From the NCBI RefSeq assembly GCF_030445035.2, contig NC_080702.1, positions 13,896,029 to 13,960,028 on the forward strand: 64,000 nucleotides of DNA, given 5' to 3'. Source of the DNA: Dasypus novemcinctus. Its lineage: Eukaryota; Chordata; Mammalia; Cingulata; Dasypodidae. Made by a program: the position numbers and the translations under genes. The notes beneath the pieces are model-generated. The model saw nothing but the letters and a program-made list of their open reading frames with translations. It searched no databases and was not told the origin of the DNA. Below are positions 31,230 through 44,565 of the stretch, one piece after another; positions within the stretch are counted from its first letter, which is position 1; each line of letters opens with the position of its first letter.

Positions 31230-32110
31230 ACAGGAAAACCTATCCTTGTCTAAAAAAACAAAAAAGGAGAAGATGCAGAATGTAGAATGACTAATCAAGG
31301 ATGTCCAAACAAATATCAAGAATCAACTTAATAAAGTGAAGGAAGAGAGAAAGTATTATAAGAAGACACTGGAGGAACATACTGAAAACACTGTAAGCAG
31401 ACATAAAAAGAAAACAGACCTGAAGGTGACTGATGGCACAAAGCAAGAACTCAAATATACACAGGATGCACAGAGCAGCAAAAACTGATCATGCAGATGA
31501 AAGAATCAGTGATGTGGAAGGCAGTTCAGCTGAAATCAGACAGATAGAACAGATAGATAAAAAGATAGAGAAAATCCAACAGAGACTTAGGGATTTAAAT
31601 GACAAAACAAAATGGGCAAACATATATATTATAGGTCTCCCAGAAAGAGAAGAGAAGGGAAAGGGAGCAGAAGGAGTACTAGAGAAAATAATGGTTGAAA
31701 ATTTTTAACTCTATTGAGGGACAACTGATGTACATGTCCAGGAAGCACTGTCACCCCAGACAGAATAAATACCAACAGGCCTAATACAACACATATACTT
31801 ATCAAGTTGTCCAATGTTCAAGACAAAGAAAGAATATTGAAAGCAGCAAGAGAAAAGAGATCCACCACATCAATAAGATTAAGTACAGATTTCTCATCTG
31901 AACCATGGCAGCAAGAAGGCAGTGGTATGACATAGTGAAGGTGCTAAAAGAAAAAGATTTCCAGCTAAGACTACTCCGTTCATAAAAACTGACATTCAAA
32001 AATGAGGTACAGTTCAAAGTATTCACAGGTAAACAGAAATTAAGAGAGTATGTCAATAAGAAGCCTGCCATTCAAGAAATACTAAAAGGAGTTTTGCATG
32101 TTGAAAGGAA
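31230..32110 (+). pseudogene. L1 ORF1 (RNA-binding chaperone), decayed
   Basis: ORF1p is the trimeric L1 RNA-binding protein. Coding similarity starts near 31285. A 91-codon open piece (31433-31708) holds the end of the coiled coil ('ERISDVEGS', 'QRLRDLNDKT') and the RRM start ('NIYIIGLPERE', 'VLEKIMVENF'). Stops and shifts lie before and after it, so no full protein is made. Confidence 0.8.
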
Positions 32111-32247
32111 GAAACAAGAGAGTTAATTGGAGGGGAGTGTAAGAACAATAGGTAAAAAGAGAAATAAAAATAACATATGGCATACATAAATGTAAAGAAA
32201 ATATGGCTTATGTAAGAAAGCCCTTGACAGTAATAACATTGAATTTT

Positions 32248-35200
32248 TTATAATACATTTTTAAAAAATTTATAGAAATATATCACTCATACATAAACAC
32301 ACATAAACAATAAGTGTATAATAGTTGTGAACTTACAAAACAAATATATATAACATCAAACATATAAAACATCTCACCCTACCAATAACTTGCATTGTTT
32401 TAAACCTTTTTAACTAATGATTAAAGAGCACTGTCAAAATATTACTACTAGACAAAGTAGTTTTCCCCTAACCAATCCAATTATTATCTTTATATCACTT
32501 ATATATGACAATACATAAATAATTAATTGTAAAGTAAAAGTTGTGAACTTACAAAGCAAACATGTATAACATCATACAGGGGTCTTATACATTAACCCTC
32601 CACCACCTTGCATTGTCATGAGATGTTTGTTACAAACTATGAAAGAACACTGCCAAAATCTTACTATTAATCATAGTCCCTACTTACATTTGGAATGTTT
32701 TCCCCAACCCACCCTATTATTATTTTTTAAATATATTTTTTATGACAGAAGTTGTAAACTTATAAAACAATCATGCACATGTGCAGAATTCCCCAACAAC
32801 ACCCCTCCATCAACACACCACAGAGCGGTGGAACACTTGTTACAGATAAAATAATATCATCTGATTGTTACCATGTCCATAGTGTACATTTGGCTCACAT
32901 TTCCCATACTGTCTCAGTATCAGCACAGTAGATCTTTTGCATAGATGCAAGAATATTATATTATTACTACTAACCACAGTCCAGAAGTCACTCCAGCAGT
33001 TTTTCCCATGCTTCTCCACATTCTCAACACCCTGCAGTAGTGATACACATTTGTTCTAGCTAACAAAGGACACTCTTGCATCTGTACCATCAACCACAAT
33101 TCTCAGCCACTTCTTGGTTTACTAGGCTATTCAGTTCCTAGATTATTCTCAAGCATACTGTCAATTGGCATTTACATAACTAGATTATTTTCAGTCCACA
33201 TCCCCATTTATAAACTAGCTGTTACTGTGTGTTACCGTCCATTCTATACATTTCCACAATTTTACAGTAAAGCTAATTAAAGCTTCTATATCCATTAAAC
33301 ATCAGTATTCCACTCAGTCCTTCTCATATCTCCTTTAAGAATCCACCACCTATCACCAGGTCTTGAAGATATTTTCCAATAGTTTCTTCTAGAAGTTTTA
33401 TGACTCTTGCTTTCATTTTTAGTTTTTTGATCCATTTTGAGTTAACTTTTGGATAAGATGTGAGATAGGGGTCCTCTTTCCTTCTTTCAGCTATGGATGT
33501 CCAATTCTTTCAGCACCATTTGTTGAATGGATTGTTCTGCCTGAGCTGTGTGTTTGACAGGCTAGTCAAAAATCACTTGACCATACCTGTGAGGGTCTGT
33601 TTCTGTACCATAAATTTGGGTCCATTGATCTTTTCTGTCTGTCTTTAGGCAAGTACCATGTTGTTTTTACCACTATAGGTAGGTATTATGATCTAAAGTC
33701 TGGAGATGAGGGTTCATTTTTCCTTTTTATGATGTTTCTGGCTATTCAGGACTCCTAACCCTTCCAAATAAATTTAATGATAGTGTTTTCAATTTTTTCT
33801 TTAATGCGGGTGGAATTTTGATCAGGATTGCATTAAATCTGTATATCAATTTGAGTAGAATTGACACCATAATGATATTTAATCTTCTAATTCATGAGCA
33901 TGGAATGTTCTTCCAGTTATTTAGTTTTTTTTTTAATTTGTTTTAACATTGAACTGCAGTTTTCTTAATACAAGTGCTTTATATCATTGATTAAGTTTAT
34001 TCCTGACAATTTGAGTTTTATCTGTCATATTTTATTTTCACCACTCTTTTGACACTTTTAGTTACTTTTATTGATATAATCTTTTTTTCTGAACTTTCTT
34101 CCAGGCTTCTCTCTACCATATTTTCTTTACAGGTTCTAGCACACCCTTTAGTATTTCCTAAAATTCTGGCCTTTTGCTTAGAAATTCTCTCAGTTTCTGT
34201 TTATCTGGGAATATTCTAATCTTGCCCTCATTTTTGAAAGACAGTCTTGCTGGATATAAGATTTTGGCTGGAAGTTTTTCTCTTGCAGTATCTTAAATAT
34301 ATTAGACCACTGTCTTCTTTCCTCCATGGTTTCTGGTGAGAAATCAGCACTTAATCTTTTTGGATATCCTTTATATGTTGTGCATTTCTTTTCTCTTGCT
34401 GCTCTCAGAATTTTCTCTTTGTTTTTGTTGACATTCTGATAAGTATGTGTCTTGGAGTTGGTCTATTTGGATTTTTTTCGGGTGGGAGTACGTTGTGCTT
34501 CTTGGACAGGGTTATCTATGTCCTTTAATAGGGTTGGGAAATTTTGTACCATTATTTCCTTTAAATGTTCCTTCTGCCCCTTTTCCCTTCTCTTCTCCTT
34601 CTGGGATGCCCATGACACCTTTTGCTGTCATTTAGTTCTGAGACCTTGTTCAATTTTTTCCATTCTTTTCTTCATCTGTTCTTTGGTATGTTCACTTTCA
34701 GAGGCCATTTCTTCAAGCTCACCAATCCTTTCTTCTGCCTCCTCAAATCTGTTATTATATGATTCCAGTGTTTTTTTAATTTCATTCATTGCACCTTTCA
34801 TTCCCATAAGATCTGCTATTTTCCTATGTATGCTTTCAAGTTCTTTTTTGTGCTCATCCAATATCTTCTTCATGTCCTTAATCTCTTTAGCCATTTCATT
34901 GAATTTATTAAGGAGATTTGTTTGAACATCTACGATTAGTTGTCTCTACTCCTTTATGTCATCTGCAGGCTTATCTTGTTCCTTTAACTGGGAAATAGCT
35001 TCCTGTTTATTGGTGTGGATTGCAATTTTTGGTGTCTTTGCATCTGGCTTACTAGAGTATTTTTTCTGGGTGCAGTTTTCTCTTTAGTTTAGGGCTTCCT
35101 ATTGTTTCTCCCTTGCTGGTTGTGTAGTATGAGCCAAGCATGTAGTTGCTGCTATAAGATGTGGAGGCTGAAGCTTCCCTCATTGCACCAGGGACCGGTG

Positions 35201-35716
35201 AAGCTTCTTCCAACTTTCTCCTTTGCCAGGGGTAGGGACAGAGTCACAGCTCTGTGGGATAATCTACATGTAGGCTTAGACTATAGTTGCCCAGGGAGAC
35301 TGATGAAGCTTCACATCCCTTTCTCTCCTGCCTGGGGCAGGGATGGAGCTGCAGGTGTGGGCAGCAATGTAGGCAGTGTGGGTCCAAGATAACCGCAGTT
35401 GCCCTGGTAGACTTCTGATTTTCAGTCTATGACAGCCAAAGCTCCCTGCAGTTATCTGTACAGGCTGGTGCAGAGCTCCTCAGCCTCCTCCCCGCCAGAG
35501 GTGGGGCTGAAGCCTAGGTGGACTGCAGGCTGATCTGCATGAAAGAAACTGTCAGTCTGGCTTCTCCTCAGGCTGGGAGCAGAGTCAGAATGGTGGTTAC
35601 CGGCCTCTTTCTGACTTGGGCTGGTTCTCACCCCAGCTGTTCCCGGGGTTATCTCTTAGGCAGCCAAGTCTCCCAATCAGTAGGTGAAATCGGCAGCCAA
35701 CCATCTCCTCCTCCCC
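32248..35716 (-). mobile_element. HAL1-like element inserted in L1, minus strand
   Basis: Flanked by a perfect 16-bp target duplication AATAACATTGAATTTT (32232-32247 and 35717-35732) that interrupts ORF2 of the L1 at 29651. In element orientation there is a GC-richer 5' UTR (35716-34960), ORF1 (34955-34150), a direct join to the C-terminal end of ORF2 (about 34040-33370), then a 3' UTR with three imperfect tandem repeats of about 230 bp (33000-32250). Endonuclease and reverse transcriptase regions are absent, as in half-L1 elements, so it depended on L1 for movement. The second copy at 51485-54615 has the same architecture. Confidence 0.88.
34150..34955 (-). pseudogene. HAL1-like ORF1
   Basis: The frame at 34894-34628 (88 residues) is a coiled coil with clear heptads ('ILDEHKKELESIHRKIADL', then 'RFEEAEERIGELEEMASES'). 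The following RRM region is shifted and interrupted. ORF1 proteins bind RNA. The equivalent copy lies at 51947-52745 on the plus strand. Confidence 0.75.
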
Positions 35717-36440
35717 AATAACATTGAATTTTAAAATATTAAATTATCCAATCACGAGGCACAGATTGGAGGAATGGTAAAGGAAATATAACTATCTATA
35801 TGCTGTCTACCAGAAACTCACCTTAGACCCAGGGATGCAAGGATGGTAAAAGTGAAAGCATGGAAAACAATTTTACATGAAAACAATCAGAAAAGAACAG
35901 TAGTAGCTATACTAGTATCAGACAAATAGACTTTAAGTAAAAAACTTGAACAAAATGGGAGACAAAGAAGGACACTATATATTAATAAAAGGGGTGATCT
36001 CTCAAGAAGAAAGAACAACATAAACATTTGTGAACTTAATCAGGTCACCTTAAAACACGAGGCAAACACTGGAAAAATGAAGTGGAGAAATAGATGCCTC
36101 TATAATTATAGCGGGGGTTTTAATACACCATTACCACCATTAGAAAGAACATCTCAACAGAAGATCAATAAAGAAACTGAGACCTTGAATAATACATTAC
36201 AGGATCTGGACCTACTAGATATATACAGAACACTACACCTCAATACAGTGGGATATCATTCTTCTCAAGAGCACATGGCACATTTTCCAAGATAGACCTC
36301 ATGCTAGGTCACAGAACAACTCTCAATAAATTCAGAAAGATTGAAATTATACAAAGTAATTTTTCTGACCACAATAGAATGAAACTGGAAATCAGTAAGG
36401 GGCAAAAAAAAAAAAGAGATTATGCACAAAGATATGGAAA
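35717..36440 (+). mobile_element. L1 ORF2 endonuclease region, continuation after HAL1-like insertion
   Basis: Resumes the L1 interrupted at 32247 at the same codon context. Blocks match 58400-59080 ('atgctgtc.accagaaactcacc', 'cctctataatta', 'gaatgaaactggaaatcag'). Stops are present. It ends near 36440. Confidence 0.8.
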
Positions 36441-36765
36441 TTAACATACTCTTAGGCAGTGGCCCAATGAAGCTCTTGTGTACCTTGGAGATGTTGGCTG
36501 TCCAAAGATGAGCTTGGAAATTCTCTCTGAAGGCTGAAGTCACTTCCCTTTTTAAGGTACTCAACTGACTGGATAAAATAATGCTCTTGCTGAAGGCAAT
36601 CTCCCTGGTTAATCGTAGATATAAACAGCCATCTATGCAGTAAACTCAGTAATGGCTAAAATCCATAAATGTCCTTGTATTACATTAGCCCAGTGCTAGT
36701 TTAACCAAACAACTCAGCACAACTACCCCGCCAAGTTGACACATTAACCTAATCATCACAATTGT
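36441..36765. other. Unclassified insert between L1 pieces
   Basis: About 320 bases unlike the flanking L1s, with 'cgccaagttgacacattaac' near its right end. It looks like an old interspersed repeat, but I cannot name it or define its ends. Confidence 0.3.
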
Positions 36766-37074
36766 ACTTATTAAATATTAATATCCTTGCCTTCCATAAG
36801 GATTGGAAAATGTTTGGTCATTATTTCCTCAAATATTCTTTCTGACCCTTTCCCATTTTCTTCTCCTTTTTGGACACTTATAATGCATAAGTTTGTGTAA
36901 GTCACATTATCTTTGACTTTCCTGAGAGCCTGTTCAATTTTTTCCATTCTTTCCTCTTTCTGTTTTTTCTGTCTTTTCAAGTTCAGATGCTAATTCTAAT
37001 CTCAACCAATTCAAATCTCTTATTATATACCTCTAATGTATTTTTTGTGATCTTCATCTTTTTTTTCTCTATTT

Positions 37075-37270
37075 TTAAAAAATGTTACATTCAAAAAATG
37101 AGGTCCCATATACCCCCACCCCCTCACCCCACTCCTCCCACATCAATAACCTCTTTCATCATCATGGGACATTCATTGCATTTGGTGAATACATTTGGAA
37201 ACACTGCTGTGCCACATGGATAATGGTTTGCATTGTAGTTTACACTCTCCCCCAGTCTGCCCAGTGGGTG
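37075..37270 (-). mobile_element. L1-tailed retroposon fragment (3' end), minus strand
   Basis: The reverse complement matches the 3' end of the element at 27997-29480: 'ttacattcaaaaaatgaggtc', 'cattgcatttggtgaataca' and 'cactctccc..agt.tgcccagtgg' appear in order. Confidence 0.7.
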
Positions 37271-37279
37271 GGTTCTAAT

Positions 37280-37372
37280 GTATTTTTATTTTAAGTGCCA
37301 AGGATGGGAATTGAACCTGGGACCTCATATGTGGGAAGCCAACATTCTACCTGAGCCACATCAGCTCCCACC
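37280..37372 (-). mobile_element. DAS-type SINE fragment
   Basis: The minus strand gives a tRNA-like head ('gtgggagctgatgtggctcag') and a B-box-like 'ggttcaattccc'. Only one monomer is present. Confidence 0.7.
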
Positions 37373-38290
37373 ATTAATATATTTTAAATGTCATCTATTG
37401 TGTCCCTCATTCCCATAAATTTTACTTTCCTTTTCAGACTTTCAAATTGTTCTTCATGCTCACATAGTGTCATCTTAATATCCTTTATCTCTTTAGACAC
37501 ATTTCCCTTCAATAACTAGAATTGCTTAAGGAGACTTGTGTAAACATAATTCATTAGTCCATCTAAAATTTTGGTTTGTTCCTTTGGCCAGGCCATATCT
37601 TCCTGTGTGTTAATATGGCTTGCATTTTTTTGTTGATATGTAGGCATCTGATTGTGTTGACTTTTTACTGTTCAGGAATTCTCTTTTGTGACTAGTGTTT
37701 TTATTTTACAGCTCTTCTTTGAGTTTTGTTTCAAATTTTTTTGAAACTTTAAGCTTGCCCAGCTTAAGTCATCAAAAGAGGGGCAGGGAGCCACTAATGG
37801 GGAATAGACCAGATCTAAGTTGTCTGTGAAATGAAAGTGAGTCAAGCTTTGTCTTCTTTCCCTTTCCCTACTGTCCACCAGGTGGCAACCTTTGATAAAC
37901 CTGAGTTGAATCCTTCAGTTTCCAAGGACCTGCGCTTCTGAGCCAGAGATTAAAAACTGACTTTATGCTGGTTAAACTCACAGAAGAAAAACACAGCCCT
38001 TTGATGCACAAACACACTTCCTGAGGAGTAATATGTCCTTTCCCCTCTCCTTTGGCTTCTAAGCCACAGGTTTTAGCAAGGCTGTTTTCCTCAAGGGAGT
38101 GATGATGGGCATTACTCCCAGACAGCGCAGCAACCCAGTTTTCCTTTTGACCTCTTACTTTCTCCATTCCCAGTCCCCCCTGGATGATCTGTGCAGCAGT
38201 CTGCTGGTTTGCAGGTCCCAAAGCCAGCTTCCTGGGTTGAATTCTTTGCTTTCTCCCTATTTTGTAAGAGAGCTGCAACCTGTCTGAACT

Positions 38291-39019
38291 ACTTTGATGC
38301 CATCATCCAAGAAGCCTAACCACTGATTCTTGTTGCTTGGGTTTCACTTTTGCCCAAAACACTAATTTCTCTTCTTTGGGAAGAGTTGCATCACATACTA
38401 ATTTTTGCAACCATTCCTCTTGCCCTTTTATGTATTTATATGGAGCATGTCCATCTTCATGTTTATGAAAATTCTGTATACAAGAGACCCTTCAATAATA
38501 TTTTTTCTCATGAATATTTTCTATCATGTCCCAACCCATAAGGACTGGAGGCCTGAGGAGGGAAGATACTCTCCTGGGGCCCATTAATGTTAGATTATCA
38601 TACAGCCCCAAACTCTGTTATGGAACCATTTGTTATGGAACTCATTTGTACCTAAATTTCAACACCTAAGTATGTTTCACATTTTACAGGATAGAAGGGA
38701 TAGATGATTACTCTTCCCCCATAATCTCTTTCAGTAAATTTAAATTGTTGCTCCAGGGCCATTTACACAAAGTGTGTACCACCAAGGAGGAGATAAGCAA
38801 CTCCACTTGGTAATTGATGGTCACATTAGAAAATGAGGGAGCAAAAACCCTATGCCATCATAATGAAACCAGACAATATTACCATTTTTTTTCTTTGTAA
38901 TATTTTATAGGTAATAGTGCATGACAAGGTGGGGGTGGGGAGGCAGTATAAAACAAGAATTAGCCTATTGGATTTATTATTGGTTGGCTATTGGGTTTAT
39001 TATTGGTTCCACTGCTTTC
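38291..39019. other. Unassigned sequence
   Basis: Short open frames here (for example 38350-38541) have no domain. I see no repeat I can name. Confidence 0.25.
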
Positions 39020-39520
39020 TGTGTTTTAGGAGATAAGAGGAAAACTTAGAAGAATTAATGCATAATGTATGCAGAAGTTTTAATTAACTTGACTGCAAAA
39101 GTGTGGAAATGGATAGAGTTGATGGTAACACATTACAGTGAGTAGCAGCTGGTAAATAAATGGGATTGTGGCTGAAAGGGTAATCTAGGGGTATAAATGT
39201 CAATTTAAAGAAAGCTAGACAATAATCTAGGGAATGAATACAGTGAACCCAGCCACAGATGAGAACTGTCATTAATAGTACAAATGCAAGAATGTCCTTC
39301 TGTGAATGAAAACAAGGTAGTGGGAATGTGGAGAAGCATGGGAAAATATGAATAATGTAACCTATAGACTACAGATTATAGTTATACTGTAAAATTCTTG
39401 CATTAATATCAAAGATGTATTGTATTAATAATGGAGGAATATGGAAAAATATCCCAAATGCATGCTAGGGATCATAGTTATAATAGTTTCATATCAAAAT
39501 GAATGTGTGCTAAAAAGAGA
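39020..39520 (+). mobile_element. HAL1-like 3' UTR fragment
   Basis: Colinear with 53540-54010 ('ggagataagagga', 'agaagttttaatta.ctt.actg', 'gtgtggaaa', 'ataatctaggga.tgaata', 'acaaatgcaagaatgtcc'). No coding part is present. Confidence 0.75.
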
Positions 39521-40049
39521 AAAGTTTGACATTTCACAGAAAGATAATCCCAGAGATTTTGACTACATGATAAAATTTCAGATACCCTGAGTTTTGTGCT
39601 AAGCTCCTAGTTTCCCAACTTCTTTCCCCTGCTTTGAATTTCGTCTCAAAATAAAGTAATCTTTGTTTAAAATACTGGTTAATAAGCCAATCATAGAATG
39701 ACAGGAGTTTGTCCTATTTTTCCCCATTTTCTGATGTAATAGATTCTGTATATTGGAACTCTTTTCATGCATATCCCCATGTTTCAATTACATGCATTCA
39801 TTTTAAAATTTATTTCTTCTAACAAATACTTAAAATATCAAAATTTTAGCATTCTCAAAGCAAATCTGCCCAGCATGTTAAAACTAGTCACAGTTTTAGC
39901 TGAATTATTTCATTACTTGTATCCTTGCCCAAATATTATTTTTTGCTAAGTATAGCTGTATACAAATTTCTAGCTACTGCAATGATGTTCCTTGCATAAT
40001 TTAGCAATTTGTTTCATTTTCTTTGAATCTAGCATTTGATTCACTCCAC
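39521..40049. other. Unassigned sequence
   Basis: AT-rich DNA with no supported feature between two LINE fragments. Confidence 0.25.
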
Positions 40050-40600
40050 CCCTTGACATTCTGAACAATGCCCCTCTTAACATTTGTGCACATATACATA
40101 TCCCAGACCATGCTTTCAATACTTTTTCTACATATCTAGAATTGGGATTGCTTTGTCAATTAGTATTTCTATATTCAACTACCTTAGGAACCACCGAACA
40201 TAAGCTGCATCATCTCACATTACCAACACTGTACTTTATCCCATTTCTCTGTGTCCTCATCAGCACTAGCTTCTTTTCATTTTTAATAAGCAGTCATTCT
40301 AGGGGTTGTGAGGTAGTAATTCACTATGGCTTTGATCTATACCCCCCAAAGGTCAATGATGCTGATTATCTTTACATATGCTCATAGCCATATGTACATC
40401 TATGGATAAATATCTATTCAAGTCCTTTGCTCACTTTAATAGAGAAAACTTGAGAAAACCTTCTCATTTCTTTGTGGGCATTTTCCCCACTGTTTCTTTG
40501 TTATTACATTGGGACTTAAATTTAACATCTTAAAGCTATAACAATCTCATCTGTTTTTATATCAGTGAAACTTCAATATCATATACATGCTATGTTCATA
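40050..40600 (-). mobile_element. L1 ORF2 3' end fragment, minus strand
   Basis: The minus strand carries the ORF2 C-terminal region: 'tgtcctcatcagcactagctt' and 'gtcattctaggggttgtgaggtag' are the plus-strand landmarks of an inverted L1 tail. It is more diverged than the L1 to its right. Confidence 0.65.
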
Positions 40601-42162
40601 TACCTCTCTATCTCTCCATAGTTATGCAGTTACTTCACTAATTACTTAATTATATATAAATCAAAAGTCATTGATTTGTGACTTTTCATGCATTTGCAGT
40701 TTAGATCCTATAGTATGGAAAATGTGGAATTAGAACCCCCCTCAATCGTAATGACATTTATTTTTACTCATGTCATTTCCTCTATGGGAGATTTTTATTT
40801 TCTCATGAATCTTCAATCTATTGTCCAGTGTCCTTTCCTTTCAACATGGACAACTTCCTTTTGCTTCTTGTAGGGCGTTTATAGTGGTCACAGATTCACA
40901 CAACTTGTATTTATGTGGGGTTGCCTTAACTCTCCCTGTTTTCTTCCAATTTCAATTTTTAAAAATTAATTTTATTTTTTATTAGAAATGTTATGGGTTT
41001 GGCTAACAATCACGCATAAAATAAAGAGTTCCCATATATCACCCTATAATTAACATGTATTCATATGTAGAATTGTTACAATTCTTGAAAGAACATATTA
41101 AAAATTGTATGATTAATTAGTCCATTATTTACAATATTGCTCCCAGAATCTATTGTACAGCTGTATGCTTTTTAGAATTTTATTCCAGTAGCATACATAG
41201 AACATGATTTCCCCTTGAGCAACATATGCATAGGTAATTCAGTCCTTAATTACATTCACAATGTTGTAATACCATCACCACCTTCCATTACAAAAACATT
41301 ACACTCCACCCCAATAGAAACCCTGTATAATTTGAGCCCTAACTCATTTCATGTCTTGTTCCTATGGGAAACAATATTCTAGGCTCAGATTTTAAGTTTT
41401 CTTGTTCTAATTATTTTATACCAGTGAGCTCATACAATATTTGTCCTTTTGTGTCTGAATTTTTTCACTCAGCCTGATGTCTTATATGTCCACCCATGTA
41501 TCTTCAAAATTCCATTTCTTTTTATGGCTGAATAATATTCAATACATATTATGTACTTATATTTTATTTATCCATTCATCAGTTGATGGATACTTGGTTT
41601 CTTCAATCTTTTCACACTTCATGATAATGCTATGGTAATGGGTGTGCAAATATCTCTTTGAGTCCATTCTTTAATTAGTCATGGGATTACTGGATCTATA
41701 CCTAACTTTCTATACCTAAATTTCTGAAAACTGCCAATATTTATTCCACAGCAGTCACACAATTTTACATTCCCACCAACGATGAATGAGTGTTCCTATT
41801 TCTCCACATCATTTCCAATACTTGTAATTATACATTTTTAAATAGTAGCCATTCTAGTGAGTGTGAAATTATATTATGGTTTAATCTGCATTACCCTAAG
41901 TGTTAATGATGATAAGCAAATTTTCATAGCCTTCTTGGTCATTTGTACATCCTCTTTGTAGAAATACCTGGTCAGACACTTTTTCCTTATTTCAAACAGG
42001 TAAATATTCCTCTTTTTATTGAAAATGTTAAAGATTTTTTAATATAGTCTGGACATTACACCTTTATTGGATATTCAGATTCAAATATTTTCTCCCATTG
42101 GGTAAGTTGTCTTTCTACTTTCATGGTAATGCCCTTTGATTCAGACAGGTTTGCAATTATTT

Positions 42163-42325
42163 TTTAAGATTTATTTTATTTATTTCTCCTCCTGTCATTG
42201 CACTCACTGACTGGTCTCTGTGTCTGTTCATTGTGTGCTCTTGTTCTTTTATTAAGGAGGCCCCTGAACAGAATGTGGGACCTCCCATGTAGGAGGGAGG
42301 TGCCCAATTGCTTGAGCCACCTCCA
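42163..42325 (-). mobile_element. DAS-type SINE, short form
   Basis: The plus strand starts with 'aagatttattttatttattt' (inverted tail) and ends with the inverted tRNA-like head ('gggacctcccatgtaggagg', 'cttgagccacctcc'). It interrupts L1 ORF2. Confidence 0.75.
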
Positions 42326-43307
42326 ATAACACAAAGATTTTTAATTTTGTTGAGGTCACACGTATTTTTTTTTTTTTTTTTTGCTTGTGTGTTGGATGTA
42401 AAGTCTAAAAAACCATTGCCTAATGCAATCTCTTAAAGATGCTTCCACATATTTGCTTCCAGGCATTTCAAAGTTCTGGCTCATATTTCACACTTTGTTC
42501 CATTTTGAGTTGATTTCTGTATATGGTATGAGGAAGGCATCCTCCTTCAATCTCTTGCTAATGGAAATCCAATTTCCCCAGCACCACATTTTGAAGAGAC
42601 TCTTCCATCCCCAAAGGTGGATTTGGCCCACTTATCAAAAATCAGCTATCCGTCAAAATAAGGGTAGGTTTCTGAGCCCTCAACTGAATCCTATTGGTCT
42701 GTATGTTTGACTCCAGCCAGTACCATGATTTGATTACTGTGCTTTGAAGATTTTTATGATTTGGAAATATTATTCTTATGAACTTCATTCTTCCATTACA
42801 AGACAGCTTTGGATATTAGGGAATACTTATCCATCCATATACATTTGGTGATTGGCTTTTCCATTTCTGCAAAGGTCAGTACAGTTTTGATGGGATTATA
42901 CTAAGCTAGAAATTGCTTTTGGTATAAATGACATCTTGACAAAGATCAGAAATCCAATCAATGGACATGTAATATCTATTAATTTGGGCCTCCTCTGATT
43001 TCTTTTAGCAATGTTTGGTTGTTTTCTCTCTACAAGTACTTTATATGCCTGGTTAGATTTATTCCTAGATATTTGATTCTTTTAGATGCTGTTATAAATG
43101 GAATGTTTTCTTGATTTCCTTCTGATTGTTCATTACCAGTGTTTAGATACATTACTACTGATTTTTCTGTTCTGATCATATATTCCACAAATTTGCTAAA
43201 TTCACTTTTAGCTCTTTTAACTTTGTTATAAAGTTTTCAGAATTTTCTATATATAGAATCATGTCATCTGAAAAGAGGGAGACTACACTTCACTTCCAAT
43301 ATGGATG

Positions 43308-43350
43308 TCTCCTCCCTCCCTCCCTTCCTTCTTTCCTTCCTTTTTCTTTT
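43308..43350. repeat. CT-rich low-complexity run
   Basis: Repeated CTCC and TTCC units on the plus strand within the inverted L1. Confidence 0.7.
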
Positions 43351-44142
43351 TGCCTACTTTGGTTAGATCTTGCAGTGCACTATTGAATACCTCTGGTGTC
43401 AGTGGATATCTTTGTCCTTTCCCTGATTGTAGACGGAAAGATTTCAGTCTTTCACTATTTTGTAGTGTGTTAGCTGCATGCTATCCATATATATCCTTTA
43501 TCATGTTGAGGAAGTTCCCTTCTATTCCTAATTTTTTAAGTGTTTTCATCAAGAAGCAATGCTGGATTTTGTCAACTGCCTTTTCTGCATTAATTGAGAT
43601 GATTGTGTGGGTTTTATTGGCTTTGTTCTGTTAATGTGGTGTATTACATTAATTTTCTTATGTTCAACCACCCGTGCATACCTGGGATAAATCCAACTTG
43701 CTCCTGGTGTATAATTATTTTAATGTTCTGTTGGATTTTAGTGGCTAGTATTTCTTTTGAGAATTTTTGCAATATTCACAAGAAATAATGGTCTGTAACT
43801 TTCTTTTAATTGGTTAGGTTTATCTGGCTTTGGTATGAGGGTGATGCTCGCCTCACAGAATTCAGGAGTTTTACCTCCTCCAAGTTTTTGCAAATGTTTG
43901 AGTAGAATTGGTGTTAATTCTTCTTTGAATATTAAAATTTTCCTGTAAGCCATGTGGTCCTTGGCTTTCCTTTTTTGGGAGGTATTTGATAACTGATTCC
44001 ATCTCTCTACTACTTATTGGGTTTTTGAGATCACCTGGTTCATTTGGATTCAGCATAGGGAGTTTGTGTATTTCAAAGAATAATTTGGCCATTTCATCTA
44101 GAATAGCTAACATTTTCGCATACACTTTCAGACTTTATTCTT

Positions 44143-44553
44143 TTTTTTTAAAGATTTATTTATTTCTCTCCCTTCCCCCCACACCCCAGTTGTCTATTCT
44201 CTGTGTCTACTTGCTGTGTCTTTTTTGTCCACTTCTGTTGTCGTCAGCAGCATGGGAATCTGTGTTTCTTTTCGTTGCGTCATCTTGTTGTGTCAGCTCT
44301 CCGTGTGTGCGTCGCCATTCCTGGGCAGGCTACACTTTCTTTCGTGCTGGGTGGCTCTCCTTATGGGGTGCACTTCTTGCGTGTGGGGCTCCCCTACATG
44401 GGGGACACCCCTGCATGGCACGGCACTCCTTGCGCGCATCAGCACTGCGCATGAGCCAGCTGCACAGGGGTCAAGGAGGCCCGGGGTTTGAACCACGGAC
44501 CTCCCATGTGGTAGACAGATCCCAAACCACTGGGCCAAGTCCAACTCCTATTC
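44143..44553 (-). mobile_element. DAS-type SINE, long form
   Basis: Aligns end to end with 1904-2297. It carries an extra 40-base stretch near 44250-44295 compared with that copy. It splits L1 ORF2 between 44130 and 44740. Confidence 0.88.
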
Positions 44554-44565
44554 TCTTTTTAGAGA

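Larger units (their letters stand above)
29651..32247 (+). mobile_element. L1 element, 5' UTR to ORF2 start (continues at 35717)
   Basis: The 5' UTR (29651-31100) aligns with that of the L1 at 55426 ('gtgagctgtt.tggga', 'ctgaaggaagctggacaaag'). It includes a tRNA-like block at 30240-30310 and a long pyrimidine-rich run (30540-31020). ORF1 follows (31230-32110), then the ORF2 start. A HAL1-like element splits it at 32247, and it resumes at 35733 up to about 36440, where it is truncated. Confidence 0.82.
36766..38290 (-). mobile_element. HAL1/L1 5' half (5' UTR and ORF1), minus strand
   Basis: The minus strand aligns with ORF1 and 5' UTR of the HAL1-like copies. ORF1 RRM sequence is at 36770-37060 and the coiled coil and N-terminus at 37375-37560. 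The 5' UTR follows to about 38290, less certainly. It is interrupted by an L1-tailed fragment (37075-37270) and a SINE fragment (37280-37372). Confidence 0.65.

Noticed and set aside
34452..34925. 157-codon plus-strand open frame
   Set aside because: Antisense of the HAL1-like ORF1 coiled coil, which is the real coding strand.
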